A stretch of DNA of 64,000 nucleotides from DASQFI01 sp035633215 (GTDB lineage: Bacteria > Acidobacteriota > Vicinamibacteria > Vicinamibacterales > SCN-69-37): positions 124,001 to 188,000 of the forward strand of contig DASQFI010000039.1 in assembly GCA_035633215.1 (NCBI GenBank). Reading direction: 5' to 3'. This document shows positions 51,869 to 61,500 of this stretch, piece by piece; the stretch's first letter is position 1, and the number at the start of each line of letters is the position of its first letter. The translations under genes and the position numbers were made by a program. Under the pieces are notes generated by a model that was not told the origin of the DNA, searched no databases, and was given only the letters and a program-made list of their open reading frames with translations.

Positions 51869-54868
51869 ATGCATCTTCGACCGCTCCTCGTATTCGCGCT
51901 GGCGTCACTCGCGCTGGCCGACCAATCCTCGACCGGCTTCGATCCAGGCCTTTTTCGTGAGCTGACCTGGCGCCACATCGGACCGTTCCGTGGCGGACGG
52001 ACGAAGGCGGCCGCCGGCATCCCGGCGCAGCCCAACGTGTTCTACATCGGCGCGGTCAATGGCGGCGTCTGGAAGACAACCGATGCCGGCCGCACGTGGA
52101 CGCCGATCTTCGACGATCAGCCGACCGGATCGATCGGCGCGATAGCCGTCGCGCCGTCGGATCCGAACATCATTTATGTCGGCAGCGGCGAGGGGTTGCA
52201 GCGGCCCGACCTGTCGACCGGCGACGGCATCTACAAGTCGACCGATGCCGGCCGCACGTGGACGCATCTTGGCCTGCGCGAGGGACAGCAGATTCCCCAG
52301 ATCATCGTCGACCCGCGCAACCCGTCGCGACTGTTCGTCGCCGTCCTGGGACATCCGTACGGGCCCAACAAGGAGCGCGGAATCTTTCGATCGACTGACG
52401 GCGCGAAGACGTTCGAGCAGGTGCTCTACAAGGACGAGAACACCGGCGGCGTGGATCTCGCGTTCGATCCGTCGGACGCGAACGCCATTTACGCGGTCCT
52501 CTGGGAGTCTCGCCAGGCGCCGTGGGAGAACGGCGTCTTCAATGGCCCGGGCAGCGGTCTGTTCAAGTCGGCTGACGGCGGCACGACGTGGCGTCAGGTC
52601 GGCAAAGGCCTGCCGGTGTTTGCGGGCGACGGACTGGGCCGCATTGGAATCGCCGTCGCGCCGAGCCGGCCGCAACGGGTCTTCGCGACCGTGGAAGCGC
52701 GGCAGCGCGGCGGTCTTTATCGATCGGACGATGCCGGCGAGACGTTCTCGCTCGTGAACGACGACCCGCGCGTGACGAACCGCGGTTCGGATTTCGCCGA
52801 GGTGAAAGTCGATCCGACGAACCCCGAGATCGTCTACACCGGCAGCATCGTCGCGTGGAAGTCGACCGACGGCGGCAAGACGTTCAGCGCGTGGCGCGGC
52901 GCGCCCGGCGGCGACGACTACCACCGGCTCTGGATCAACCCGCTGAACCCGGACATCATCCTCGTCGCGTCGGATCAGGGCGCCGTCATCACCGTCAACG
53001 GCGGCCGCACCTGGAGCTCCTGGTACAACCAGCCGACGGCGCAGTTCTACCACGTGAGCACGGACAACGCGTTTCCGTATCGCGTCTGCGGCGGACAGCA
53101 GGAAAGCGGATCGGCGTGCGTCTCGAGCCGCGGCGACACCGGCCAGATCACGATGCGTGACTGGCAGCCAGTCGGCGTCGAAGAATACGGCTACGTCGCC
53201 GCTGACCCGGCCGATCCGGACATCGTCTACGGCGGCAAAGTCACGCGCTTCGACCGGAAGACCGGGCAGGTGCAGGACGTCGGCCCCCCGCGTGGTCCGA
53301 ATTTCCGCGTGCTGCGGACGGCGCCGGTCCTCTTCGCGCCCACCCTCGACTCCCGCCCGGTCAGTGGATCCCTGAACGCGCGCCCGCTGTTCTTCGCCGC
53401 CAATACTCTGTGGAAGACCAACAACGGCGGTCAGCAGTGGACCGAGATCAGCCCGGACCTTTCCCGCGAAACGTGGGACGTGCCGGCGAACATCGGTGTG
53501 TATCGGAACCTGCCCGCGGCGCAGCCGTCACGGCGCGGCGTGATTTACACGATCTCGCCGTCGCTGATCGATCCGGCCGTCATCTGGGCGGGCACCGACG
53601 ACGGCCTCATTCACGTGACGCGCAACGGCGGCCAGCAGTGGATCAACGCGACACCGCCCGCGCTGGTGCCGTGGGCCAAGGTGTCACTGATCGAGACGTC
53701 CCATTTCAATCCGGCTATCGCGTACGCCGCCGTCAACACGCTGCGCCTCGACGATCTGCGTCCGCACATCTATCGCACGAAGGACGGTGGGCAGACGTGG
53801 ACGGAAATCGTCCGGGGCCTGCCGCCAAGCGGCATCGTCAACGTCGTTCGCGAGGATCCCCAGCGGCGGGGTCTTCTGTTTGCCGGCACCGAACAGGCCG
53901 TCTACGTGTCGTTCGACGACGGCGACAGCTGGCAGTCGCTGCGGCTCAACATGCCCGCGACGTCGATTCGCGATCTGGTGATCAAGGACGCCGATCTCGT
54001 CGTCGGCACGCACGGGCGCGGATTCTGGATCCTCGACGACATCAGCCCACTCCGGCAGATCACGCCCGACATCGCGAAGGTCGACGCGTTTCTGTTCCGG
54101 CCGTCAACGGCGTGGCGCTTTCGATGGAACCAGAACACCGACACCCCGCTGCCGCCCGATGAGCCCGCGGCGCCCAATCCGCCCGACGGCGTGACGATCA
54201 GTTACCTGCTCGGGCCGGGGATCAAGGGTCCGGTCACGCTCGAGATCGGCGACACCGTCACGGGCGAGGTGATCCGCCGCTACTCGAGCGATGACCCCGA
54301 GGATCCACCGGTGCCGGGTCGCAACATGCCGGACTACTGGATCCGGCCGCAGCAACGGCTGTCGGCAACGCCGGGACTGCACCGGTTCGTCTGGGACGTG
54401 CGATACCCGCGGCCGGCCGCCGACCGCTTCACCTATCCGATTGCGGCGATTGCCGGCAACACCCCGAAGGTGCCGCGCGGGATGTGGGTGCAGCCGGGCA
54501 CCTATCAGGTGCGTCTCACTGCTGGAGGGAAATCGCTGCGACAGGCGATCATGGTCCGGATGGACCCGCGAGTGCGCACGTCCGCGGCCGACCTCGCGCT
54601 GCAGTTCAAGCTGTCGAAATCGCTCGACGACATGATGCGGCGGCTCGCGCTGGCGCGTGCCGACGCGGCCAAACAGCTTGCCGGCGCGAGCGGCGCGCCG
54701 ACCACCCGGCTACAGACGAGCCTGACCGCCCTTCAGCAGGCGGCCGCACCTTTGCAGACGTGGTTCGAGTCCATCCAGCGAGCCGACGCCCGTCCGACCG
54801 CGGCCCAGGAAGCCGCTGTGGCCGATCTCCTCAAGAACGCAGAGGCCGCGCTCGCGGCCCTGAAGTAG
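51869..54868 (+). CDS. Sortilin/VPS10-like BNR-repeat secreted protein (3 of 3)
   Basis: 999 residues from ATG 51869, with GGAG 5 bp upstream. The signal peptide ends near LALADQ. Its Asp-boxes include WKTTDAGRTW, YKSTDAGRTW, FKSADGGTTW, WKSTDGGKTF and YRTKDGGQTW. It is more diverged from the two on the other strand. It starts 127 bp from the divergent gene 2, so the two transcripts share one control region. The C-terminus is helical (DMMRRLALARADAAKQL). Confidence 0.85.
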   Translation: MHLRPLLVFALASLALADQSSTGFDPGLFRELTWRHIGPFRGGRTKAAAGIPAQPNVFYIGAVNGGVWKTTDAGRTWTPIFDDQPTGSIGAIAVAPSDPNIIYVGSGEGLQRPDLSTGDGIYKSTDAGRTWTHLGLREGQQIPQIIVDPRNPSRLFVAVLGHPYGPNKERGIFRSTDGAKTFEQVLYKDENTGGVDLAFDPSDANAIYAVLWESRQAPWENGVFNGPGSGLFKSADGGTTWRQVGKGLPVFAGDGLGRIGIAVAPSRPQRVFATVEARQRGGLYRSDDAGETFSLVNDDPRVTNRGSDFAEVKVDPTNPEIVYTGSIVAWKSTDGGKTFSAWRGAPGGDDYHRLWINPLNPDIILVASDQGAVITVNGGRTWSSWYNQPTAQFYHVSTDNAFPYRVCGGQQESGSACVSSRGDTGQITMRDWQPVGVEEYGYVAADPADPDIVYGGKVTRFDRKTGQVQDVGPPRGPNFRVLRTAPVLFAPTLDSRPVSGSLNARPLFFAANTLWKTNNGGQQWTEISPDLSRETWDVPANIGVYRNLPAAQPSRRGVIYTISPSLIDPAVIWAGTDDGLIHVTRNGGQQWINATPPALVPWAKVSLIETSHFNPAIAYAAVNTLRLDDLRPHIYRTKDGGQTWTEIVRGLPPSGIVNVVREDPQRRGLLFAGTEQAVYVSFDDGDSWQSLRLNMPATSIRDLVIKDADLVVGTHGRGFWILDDISPLRQITPDIAKVDAFLFRPSTAWRFRWNQNTDTPLPPDEPAAPNPPDGVTISYLLGPGIKGPVTLEIGDTVTGEVIRRYSSDDPEDPPVPGRNMPDYWIRPQQRLSATPGLHRFVWDVRYPRPAADRFTYPIAAIAGNTPKVPRGMWVQPGTYQVRLTAGGKSLRQAIMVRMDPRVRTSAADLALQFKLSKSLDDMMRRLALARADAAKQLAGASGAPTTRLQTSLTALQQAAAPLQTWFESIQRADARPTAAQEAAVADLLKNAEAALAALK

Positions 54869-54869
54869 A

Positions 54870-54938
54870 GCGGACTGATCTCCAAGTCCGCCGCTGTACG
54901 CACGTAGGGCGGATTTAGAGTTCAACCCGCCCTACGTG
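54870..54938. terminator. Two hairpins between convergent genes
   Basis: GCGGACTGATCTCCAAGTCC+GC (54870-54891) is copy 2 of the hairpin at 44303. A second hairpin CACGTAGGGCGG/CCGCCCTACGTG (54901-54912 and 54927-54938) has 12-bp perfect arms. Together they separate the stops of the genes at 54868 (+) and 54949 (-), a likely bidirectional terminator. Confidence 0.65.
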
Positions 54939-54948
54939 TATCAATCGT

Positions 54949-57900
54949 TTACCAGTTGACGCGCCACACGATCTGCCCGAGCCGGCCGCCTGGATCGAAG
55001 GTGTTGCTCGAGTCTGTATAGGCTGAGCCGACCTGGAAGATGGTCGCGCCGCTGCCCGGACCGGCCGTCGGGTTAAAGTTGATGTTGTCGAAGACGTTCA
55101 GGATGTCCATCCGCAGCTCGAAATTCACGCGGCTCCTGGTCTCGAACCGCTTCGAGAGCCCGATGTCGAACCGGGTGAACCAGGGCGCCCTGACCAGCGT
55201 CGTCCGCGGCGCGCAGTCACCGGACTTGAACTGCAGACACGAGTCGCTGTTGGCCGGCGCGATGTACCGTCCCTCGGGCACCCCAAGATCCGAATAACCC
55301 GTGTCCGACGTGGCGAGGACGCTGAAGGCCCGTCGCGTGTTGAGAATGACGTCCTCCGGCAGCATCGTCACGAGGCTGCGCCCCGGATTCTCCGGATCGG
55401 GGCCGATCCGGAAGTAGTACATGTCCGTCAGCTCGTCGACCGTCATCCCCACCAGACGGACGTTGCCGAAGTTCAGGGCCCGAGCCTGCACGCGCCCGGC
55501 CCCATCGAACTCCCAGCCACCAACGATTGCGTTCAGGATCGGATTCAGATCGGTCCCAAACCGGCGTCCGCGGCCGACCGGCACGCTGTAGTTCCATTGC
55601 ACCTTGAAGGCGTGCCGCACGTTGGCGGTCGGGTTCGCCACACGGCCGTACAGCCGGCCCAGGAACGCCGAGCCGTACTCGAGGGCGTACTGATAACTGC
55701 CGCCCATCTGCAGCCCGCGCGACATCCGGCGCCGCAACTCGATCTGCAGCGCGTCGTAGCTGCTATACGCGTCACTGGTGAAGACACCAACGCCGCTCGC
55801 GGCCGGGTTGAGCACGAAGTAGTTCGCCGGGATCCCCGCAGTGATCGCATTGGTCCGGCGTCCCGCATTGCCATCGAGGTCAGAGGCCGACCCCGACACG
55901 CTGGGATTCTGCCGCGCGAATCGCGCGTAGAAGTCGTCTTCCGTCCAGTTGGCGCCGCTGTACGCCGCCGGATTGTTGGCGTCCCGGGAGGCGTTGAAAT
56001 AGCCGAGATAGATGGGCAGCGGCGACGTGCCCGTGCCAGGCCCGAAGTAGGCAAACGTCGCGCCCCGGCCTGCGGCCTGATTCGCGTAGAAGTTCGACTG
56101 CGCCAGGAGGAACTCATCGCGGAACCCGTTCGTGATGAGGTTCCGCTCGTTATAGTCCTCCTCGGTCCACTGGTTCACGCCCCGCGTCCCGACGTAGCGA
56201 ACGTCGACGGACATGTCGCGCGAGATCGATCGCTGGAAGCTGACCGTGTACGACTTCGCATACGCCACCTGGATGTCCGGATGGAAGATGTTGAGGCTGT
56301 CCTGACGGCCGGACCGGAGGCTGATCGGATAGGCGGGTGAGCAGCCGCCGCTCGCGTCACAGGTCACGGCAGGGATCGCCGACGTGGGTGGCGGCCCGAG
56401 CCGGGTCGTTCGATCGCGAGAAAAGAAAACGGGCCAGGTTTCACCGGCCGGCACCAGCAGGCCGTTGCTTTCATTGCGCGTCGCGCTCACCTGGCTGCCG
56501 GGATTGGCCCCGTACTGGCCGGTGTAGACCGCCATGCCCTCCCGGGCATAGTTGATCGAGAAGCCACCGCGAAGCGTGGCCTGCTCTGGATCGCCGAGAA
56601 TCGCCCGAAGCCAGCCGTTCTGCACGTTGGGCCGCCAGGCCGCACTGATGTTGGGCGCGATGTTGTTCCAGTCCGTGTTCCAACCCGGATTGCTGTTGTC
56701 GTACTGCACGAACGTCGGCGTCTTGCCGCCACTCGCCGTCGGGTCGAAGAACCGGCACGAGCCGTCCGGGTTTTGTCCCGACAGACCGCAGGCATCGGCC
56801 AGCGTCGACATCGACAGGATGTCGTTGGTCGATTCGAACGGCAATTGCACGTCCCACCGCGCGCCGGCATTGATCGTCAACGTAGGCGTCATGCGCCACG
56901 AGTCCTGGAGGAAGAGCGAGTACTCGTTCTGCTTGCCCGCCTGGCGGCGCTGGCCGAGATACACGTACTGGTTGGTGTTCTCGTCGAGCACGATGTTTGC
57001 GCCAAGGCTGGTGACCCGGCCGGTCAGGACCCCCAACAACGCGCGCGCATCGGCCAGCTCGTCGTTATTGGCGCCCGGGAAATTGCTGGAGCTGAACAGG
57101 CTCCTCGCCGGATCACCCTGCGCCACACCAAAGCTCACCGACGGCACCTGCTGCTGGTTCCGGAGCCAGATGTTGCCGTAATACAGGGCGCCGCCGAAGC
57201 TGAGGCTGTGCGTGCCCGTCTGCCAGCTCATGGTGTCGTTGAACTCATAGCTCCACGCACTCCGCCAGCTCGGACCGTTTTGCGTGTGCCAGTTGGTAAT
57301 GCCCACATCGCTCAGACCAAGCGTGAGAGCGAAGCCGCCCTGGTCGTCGAAGGTCTGCGGACCGTTGCTGTGTGGCTGGCCGAAGTACCCAGGACCCCAG
57401 CGACCTCCACCCCTCGCCTCATTGACGATGTTCGGCGTGAGCGTCGAACGCAGCGTCGCCGACGCGAGCGGCCGATAGGAAATGTAGTGACTGTAGTTCT
57501 GAGCGCCGGGGAACCGATTGTCGCCGCCGTTCAGTTGATCCGGATCGCGAGAGACGACCTGCCAGTTGTAGGTGCCGCTCAACCGGTGTTTGGACGTCAA
57601 GTTGTAGTCAATCCTGACGATCGGTTGTTTCTCGTACTGGTAGCCCGGACTCTGCCACTGGAATGACATCGTGTTCGGGTTCGTGTTCTGCGTGACGCGG
57701 CCGGTGGTCCCGCTCGCGGCCCGGATGTTATTGAGGATCTGGTTCGTCATCGGGTCCAGAGCGATCGGATGGCCAGCGGGGCCCACGAGGTCGAACAGGT
57801 TGCGCTCGCGGATCACACGCTGGTCGTTGACCGTCACGTCCCAGCGGAAGATCCCAGCCTGGGCGTCAGGGGTCAGGATGGTTCGCGTGCGGGTGAAGTT

Positions 57901-58851
57901 GTTCGGCAGCCGGAGCTCCTCGTAGTTGAAGAAGAAGAACGCCTTGCCGCGGCCGTCGTACAGGCCCGGAATGACGATGGGCCCGCCCTGACGGGCGCCG
58001 AACTGATTGAGCTTGATGTCATTTTTGGGCAGGCCGGCGTTCTCGTTGAACCAGTAGTTGGTGTTGAGCTTCGGATTGCGGTGATAGTGATACAGACTGC
58101 CGGTATAGCGATTGCTCCCGGAACGGGTCACGAAGGCCACCTGCACCGCGCCGTGGCCGCCGACGTCCGCTCCGGCCGTCGCCGTCGTCACCGTGACGGC
58201 TTCGACCGCGTCCTGACGCGGCGTCACCATCGCGAACAACCCCTCGGTCGACTTGTTGAAGTTCTCGTTGTTGTTCACGCCGTCGAGGGTGATGGCGACG
58301 AACGAATCCGGCAACCCGTTGAAGTTCGAGTCACGGTTGGAACCGGCCGTGTTCACACCAGGCAGGAACGTCACCGCGTTGACCGCGTTGCGCGTCGGCA
58401 TCGGCATCTTGTTGATCTGATCCGCGTTCAACGTCGAGGAGACCGTGGCGGTTTGCGTGTTGACGAGCTCAGCGCTGACGCTGACCACGACCGTTTCGGT
58501 CAGCCCCCCGACCTCGAGTACGGCCTTGAGGTTCGCCGGTGTGCCGATCGTGAGCCGGACGTCGTTGATGACCGCGACCTTGAATCCAGTGAGCGTGACC
58601 GTCACGGTGTAAACGCCCGCATCGAGCGCCGGGACCGAAAACGTGCCGCTGGTGTTCGTCACCGCGGTGAACGTCGTCCCGCTGGCGTTGTTCTTCACGA
58701 TGACGCTGGCGCCAGGAATGACGCCACCGCCCGAGTCGACGACCGTGCCAGAAATCGAGGACGTCGTGCTCCCCCCCTGGCCAAACGCCGGTGCGCTCGT
58801 CAGACAAACGAGCGCGACCGCCCACACAAATAGCCCCAACCTGCGATTCAT
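54949..58851 (-). CDS. Oar-like TonB-dependent outer-membrane receptor
   Basis: 1300 residues from ATG 58851. A signal peptide ends at PAFGQ (about residue 24). The carboxypeptidase-regulatory-like domain follows (about 28-115; SSISGTVVDSGGGVIPGASV, GTFSVPALDAGVYTVTVTLT), then a plug with LNADQINKMPMPTRN and RSGSNRYTGSLYHYHRNPKL, then a large barrel ending in Trp. It sits beside the sortilin-like block, suggesting a shared secreted or OM function, but this is inference. Confidence 0.9.
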   Translation of the reverse strand: MNRRLGLFVWAVALVCLTSAPAFGQGGSTTSSISGTVVDSGGGVIPGASVIVKNNASGTTFTAVTNTSGTFSVPALDAGVYTVTVTLTGFKVAVINDVRLTIGTPANLKAVLEVGGLTETVVVSVSAELVNTQTATVSSTLNADQINKMPMPTRNAVNAVTFLPGVNTAGSNRDSNFNGLPDSFVAITLDGVNNNENFNKSTEGLFAMVTPRQDAVEAVTVTTATAGADVGGHGAVQVAFVTRSGSNRYTGSLYHYHRNPKLNTNYWFNENAGLPKNDIKLNQFGARQGGPIVIPGLYDGRGKAFFFFNYEELRLPNNFTRTRTILTPDAQAGIFRWDVTVNDQRVIRERNLFDLVGPAGHPIALDPMTNQILNNIRAASGTTGRVTQNTNPNTMSFQWQSPGYQYEKQPIVRIDYNLTSKHRLSGTYNWQVVSRDPDQLNGGDNRFPGAQNYSHYISYRPLASATLRSTLTPNIVNEARGGGRWGPGYFGQPHSNGPQTFDDQGGFALTLGLSDVGITNWHTQNGPSWRSAWSYEFNDTMSWQTGTHSLSFGGALYYGNIWLRNQQQVPSVSFGVAQGDPARSLFSSSNFPGANNDELADARALLGVLTGRVTSLGANIVLDENTNQYVYLGQRRQAGKQNEYSLFLQDSWRMTPTLTINAGARWDVQLPFESTNDILSMSTLADACGLSGQNPDGSCRFFDPTASGGKTPTFVQYDNSNPGWNTDWNNIAPNISAAWRPNVQNGWLRAILGDPEQATLRGGFSINYAREGMAVYTGQYGANPGSQVSATRNESNGLLVPAGETWPVFFSRDRTTRLGPPPTSAIPAVTCDASGGCSPAYPISLRSGRQDSLNIFHPDIQVAYAKSYTVSFQRSISRDMSVDVRYVGTRGVNQWTEEDYNERNLITNGFRDEFLLAQSNFYANQAAGRGATFAYFGPGTGTSPLPIYLGYFNASRDANNPAAYSGANWTEDDFYARFARQNPSVSGSASDLDGNAGRRTNAITAGIPANYFVLNPAASGVGVFTSDAYSSYDALQIELRRRMSRGLQMGGSYQYALEYGSAFLGRLYGRVANPTANVRHAFKVQWNYSVPVGRGRRFGTDLNPILNAIVGGWEFDGAGRVQARALNFGNVRLVGMTVDELTDMYYFRIGPDPENPGRSLVTMLPEDVILNTRRAFSVLATSDTGYSDLGVPEGRYIAPANSDSCLQFKSGDCAPRTTLVRAPWFTRFDIGLSKRFETRSRVNFELRMDILNVFDNINFNPTAGPGSGATIFQVGSAYTDSSNTFDPGGRLGQIVWRVNW

Positions 58852-59055
58852 GAACGCACTCCTTGAGCCGTGTCTCCAGCCACCCGACCCCCGGAGCCGA
58901 CACCCGTCCTCAGTTCTACGCAGCTCCGGTTCCCATACGCTACGCTCCCTCCACCTGCCGGTCAACGACAGAAGCGGTTTTCCGACGCAACCTTGGACCG
59001 TTCCCGGCCGTCTATATCCGTAACGGATGTATGCTGAAGTCTGCCGGGGGGATGA

Positions 59056-59415
59056 ATGTCAGCCAATCCAGGCCAGGCGCGGGCGTTCCAGCCGCTGACG
59101 CCGGCCGTCTTTCACCTGTTGCTTGCGCTCGTCGACACGGATCGCCATGGCTACGGAATCGCCAAGGAAGTGGCGGAGCGCACCAGCGGACGCGTGCGGC
59201 TCGGACCGGGCACGATTTACGGCACGTTGAACCGGATGCTCGAAGCCGGGCTCGTCGAGAAGCGCAAATCCGATGCGCGGGGCGGCCGGCATGGCGACCA
59301 TCGCCGCCGGTATTACCGGATCACGCCGCTCGGGCGGGCCGTGGCGCGCGCGGAAGCGCGGCGACTCGTCGAACTTGTCGAAATCGCGCGCGACAAGGCC
59401 GTGATCCAAATGTAG
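59056..59415 (+). CDS. PadR-family transcriptional regulator
   Basis: A 119-residue protein: FQPLTPAVFHLLLALVDTDR, HGYGIAKEVAERTSGRVRLG, PGTIYGTLNRMLEAGLVEKR and RRRYYRITPLGRAVARAE. It is a canonical PadR winged helix. The permease gene that would normally follow is collapsed (next feature). It is divergent from the Oar-like receptor, so it may control that instead. Confidence 0.9.
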   Translation: MSANPGQARAFQPLTPAVFHLLLALVDTDRHGYGIAKEVAERTSGRVRLGPGTIYGTLNRMLEAGLVEKRKSDARGGRHGDHRRRYYRITPLGRAVARAEARRLVELVEIARDKAVIQM

Positions 59416-59434
59416 GACCGACCGACTCCAGAAC

Positions 59435-59803
59435 ATGACTTCGTCCCCACTCGTCGTCCGGATCGCTCGCCGGATTTGCGCACTGATCGCGACCGCATAT
59501 CCGCCAAGCGCGGACTACACCGCCGGCGACGCCTCGGCGTTCCTCGATGACGCGCTGATGGACGCGTGGCGGGACCGCGGATGGCGGGGCGTGACAAGCG
59601 TGCTCGCGCTCGCGCACCGACCTCGCGCGCGTCAGGCTCGGCCGCGGATTCGTTCCCGTCACGGCGGGAACACGCCCGTTCGACGTGCACACCCTGAGGG
59701 CTTCACTCATGGACTCGCAGCGGACACGCGAGATTGGCGTGCGCGTCGCTCTGGGCGCGCGACGCGTCGACATCGTGCGGCAGGTCGTCACAGAGATCGT
59801 TGA
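59435..59803 (+). pseudogene. Collapsed ADOP permease remnant
   Basis: The first ~55 codons (MTSSPLVVRIARRICALIA...FLDDALMDAWRDRGWRGV) look like the start of an ADOP-associated protein. Then the frame is lost. From 59709 a different frame reads MDSQRTREIGVRVALGARRV+DIVRQVV, the conserved C-terminal cytoplasmic loop of these permeases. About 700 or more codons are missing between. The end runs into the CAGATT array. It is a dead gene caused by a large deletion. Confidence 0.65.
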
Positions 59804-59810
59804 TTTTCAG

Positions 59811-59914
59811 ATTCCCGTTCGATTCTCAGATTGCCGATAGATTACCAACATTCCCAGATTGAAGATTACCGGACAAAGATTACAGACTCCCAGATTCCAG
59901 ATTTCAGATTGACG
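59811..59914. repeat. Degenerate CAGATT/AATCTG array
   Basis: About ten variants of (C)AGATT(CC) occur in 104 bp. The ALDH stop codon (59904-59906) is formed by the array, and on the other side the ADOP remnant ends in it. Confidence 0.7.
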
Positions 59915-61463
59915 ATATTTTTCCAAACTCAATCCCCTGCGCCAGCGGCAGCGCGTCGGACCAGTTGACCGTGTTCGTTTGCCTGCGCATGTAGGCTTTC
60001 CACGCATCGGAGCCCGACTCGCGTCCGCCTCCGGTCTCCTTCTCGCCGCCGAATGCGCCGCCGATTTCCGCCCCCGAGGTCCCGATGTTGACGTTGGCGA
60101 TGCCACAGTCCGAGCCGCGGGCCGAGAGGAACTCCTCGGCCCGGCGCACGCTCTCGGTAAAGATGGCGCTCGAGAGCCCCTGCGGCACGTCGTTGTGCAG
60201 GTGCACGGCATCCTCGAACGTCTCGTATTCGAGCAAGTAGAGGATCGGCGCGAACGTCTCGCGTTTGACGATCTCGGTCTGCGCCGGCATGCGGATGATC
60301 GCCGGCTCGACGAACTGCGGCCCGAGATCCGGACGCCGCTTGCCGCCAGTGACGACGACACCGCCCTCGGCCTTCGCCTGGTCGATCGCAGCGAACATCT
60401 CCTCGACCGCGCCCGGCGTCACCAACGGGCCCATCAAGGTGCCCGAATCCAGCGGATCGCCGATCGCGACCTGGCGATAGGCATCGACGAGCCGGCTCGT
60501 GAGCGACTCGGAGATCGATTGGTGCACGATCACCCGTCGCGTGGACGTGCAACGCTGCCCCGCGGTCCCCACCGCGCCGAACAGAATCGCGCGGACAGCC
60601 AGATCGAGCCGCGCGTCCTCGGCGACGACGATCGCATTGTTGCCGCCGAGCTCGAGGATTGTGCGGCCGAACCTCGCGGCGACCGTCTGAGCCACGCGCC
60701 GGCCGACGTTCGTCGATCCCGTGAACGAGATGAGCGGCAGCCGGCGATCGTGCAGCATCCGCTCCCCAATCACCGACCCCTTGCCGACGACCAGGGAGAA
60801 CACGCCGGTCACGCCATGATCGGCCATCACGCCGTTGGCGATGTGCTGAACGGCGACGGCGGTGAGCGGCGTCGGCTCGGCCGGCTTCCACACGACCGGG
60901 TCGCCGCAGACTGCCGCGATGGCGGCGTTCCACGACCAGACGGCGACCGGGAAGTTGAATGCGGTGATGACGCCCGTCGGTCCGAGCGGGTGCCACTGCT
61001 CCATCATTCGATGGCCGGGCCGCTCCGAGGCCATCGTCAACCCGTAGAGCTGGCGGGACAGGCCCACCGCGAAATCGCAGATGTCGATCATTTCCTGCAC
61101 TTCGCCGTGCCCTTCGGCGCGGATCTTTCCCATCTCGAGCGTCACGAGGTCGCCGAGCGGCTCCTTGAGGTCGCGAAGCGCGGTACCGAGATCGCGCACG
61201 AGGTCGCCACGCTTGGGGGCGGGACGCTCACGCCACGTCGCGAACGACTGACTGGCCGCCGCGACCACCTGGTCGTAGGCGGCCTCCGTCGCGAGCGCGA
61301 CCGCGCCCAGTGCCTCACCGGTGGCCGGATTGAGCGAGACGACACGATCGCCCCCGCCGGGCGCGATCCATTGACGCGGCCCGGAGCAGGCGCCTGGATT
61401 CAGATCCTCGAGCCCCAGCTTGCCCAGCAGCGCCTTGTGTGACGAAACCGTTCGCGAAGTCAT
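59904..61463 (-). CDS. Aldehyde dehydrogenase, ALDH7 (antiquitin) type
   Basis: 519 residues from ATG 61463; a start at 61481 is possible. Family blocks: GVITAFNFPVAVWSWNAAIA (about 160), WKPAEPTPLTA, SFTGSTNVGRRVAQ, catalytic Glu in ILELGGNNAIVV (about 265), catalytic Cys in GTAGQRCTSTRR (about 300), and ETFAPILYLLEYETFEDAV. The N-terminal LGKLGLEDLNPGACSG fits ALDH7 (alpha-aminoadipate semialdehyde dehydrogenase). It suggests lysine or cyclic-imine catabolism. Confidence 0.88.
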   Translation of the reverse strand: MTSRTVSSHKALLGKLGLEDLNPGACSGPRQWIAPGGGDRVVSLNPATGEALGAVALATEAAYDQVVAAASQSFATWRERPAPKRGDLVRDLGTALRDLKEPLGDLVTLEMGKIRAEGHGEVQEMIDICDFAVGLSRQLYGLTMASERPGHRMMEQWHPLGPTGVITAFNFPVAVWSWNAAIAAVCGDPVVWKPAEPTPLTAVAVQHIANGVMADHGVTGVFSLVVGKGSVIGERMLHDRRLPLISFTGSTNVGRRVAQTVAARFGRTILELGGNNAIVVAEDARLDLAVRAILFGAVGTAGQRCTSTRRVIVHQSISESLTSRLVDAYRQVAIGDPLDSGTLMGPLVTPGAVEEMFAAIDQAKAEGGVVVTGGKRRPDLGPQFVEPAIIRMPAQTEIVKRETFAPILYLLEYETFEDAVHLHNDVPQGLSSAIFTESVRRAEEFLSARGSDCGIANVNIGTSGAEIGGAFGGEKETGGGRESGSDAWKAYMRRQTNTVNWSDALPLAQGIEFGKISSI

Positions 61464-61500
61464 GCTCAACAGAATACGCACAAAGTAGAATTTTCGGATA

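Noticed and set aside
45753..54868. Naming the three BNR proteins as glycosyl hydrolases or sialidases
   Set aside because: Asp-boxes alone do not show sialidase activity; I see no catalytic set, so only the fold-level name is used.
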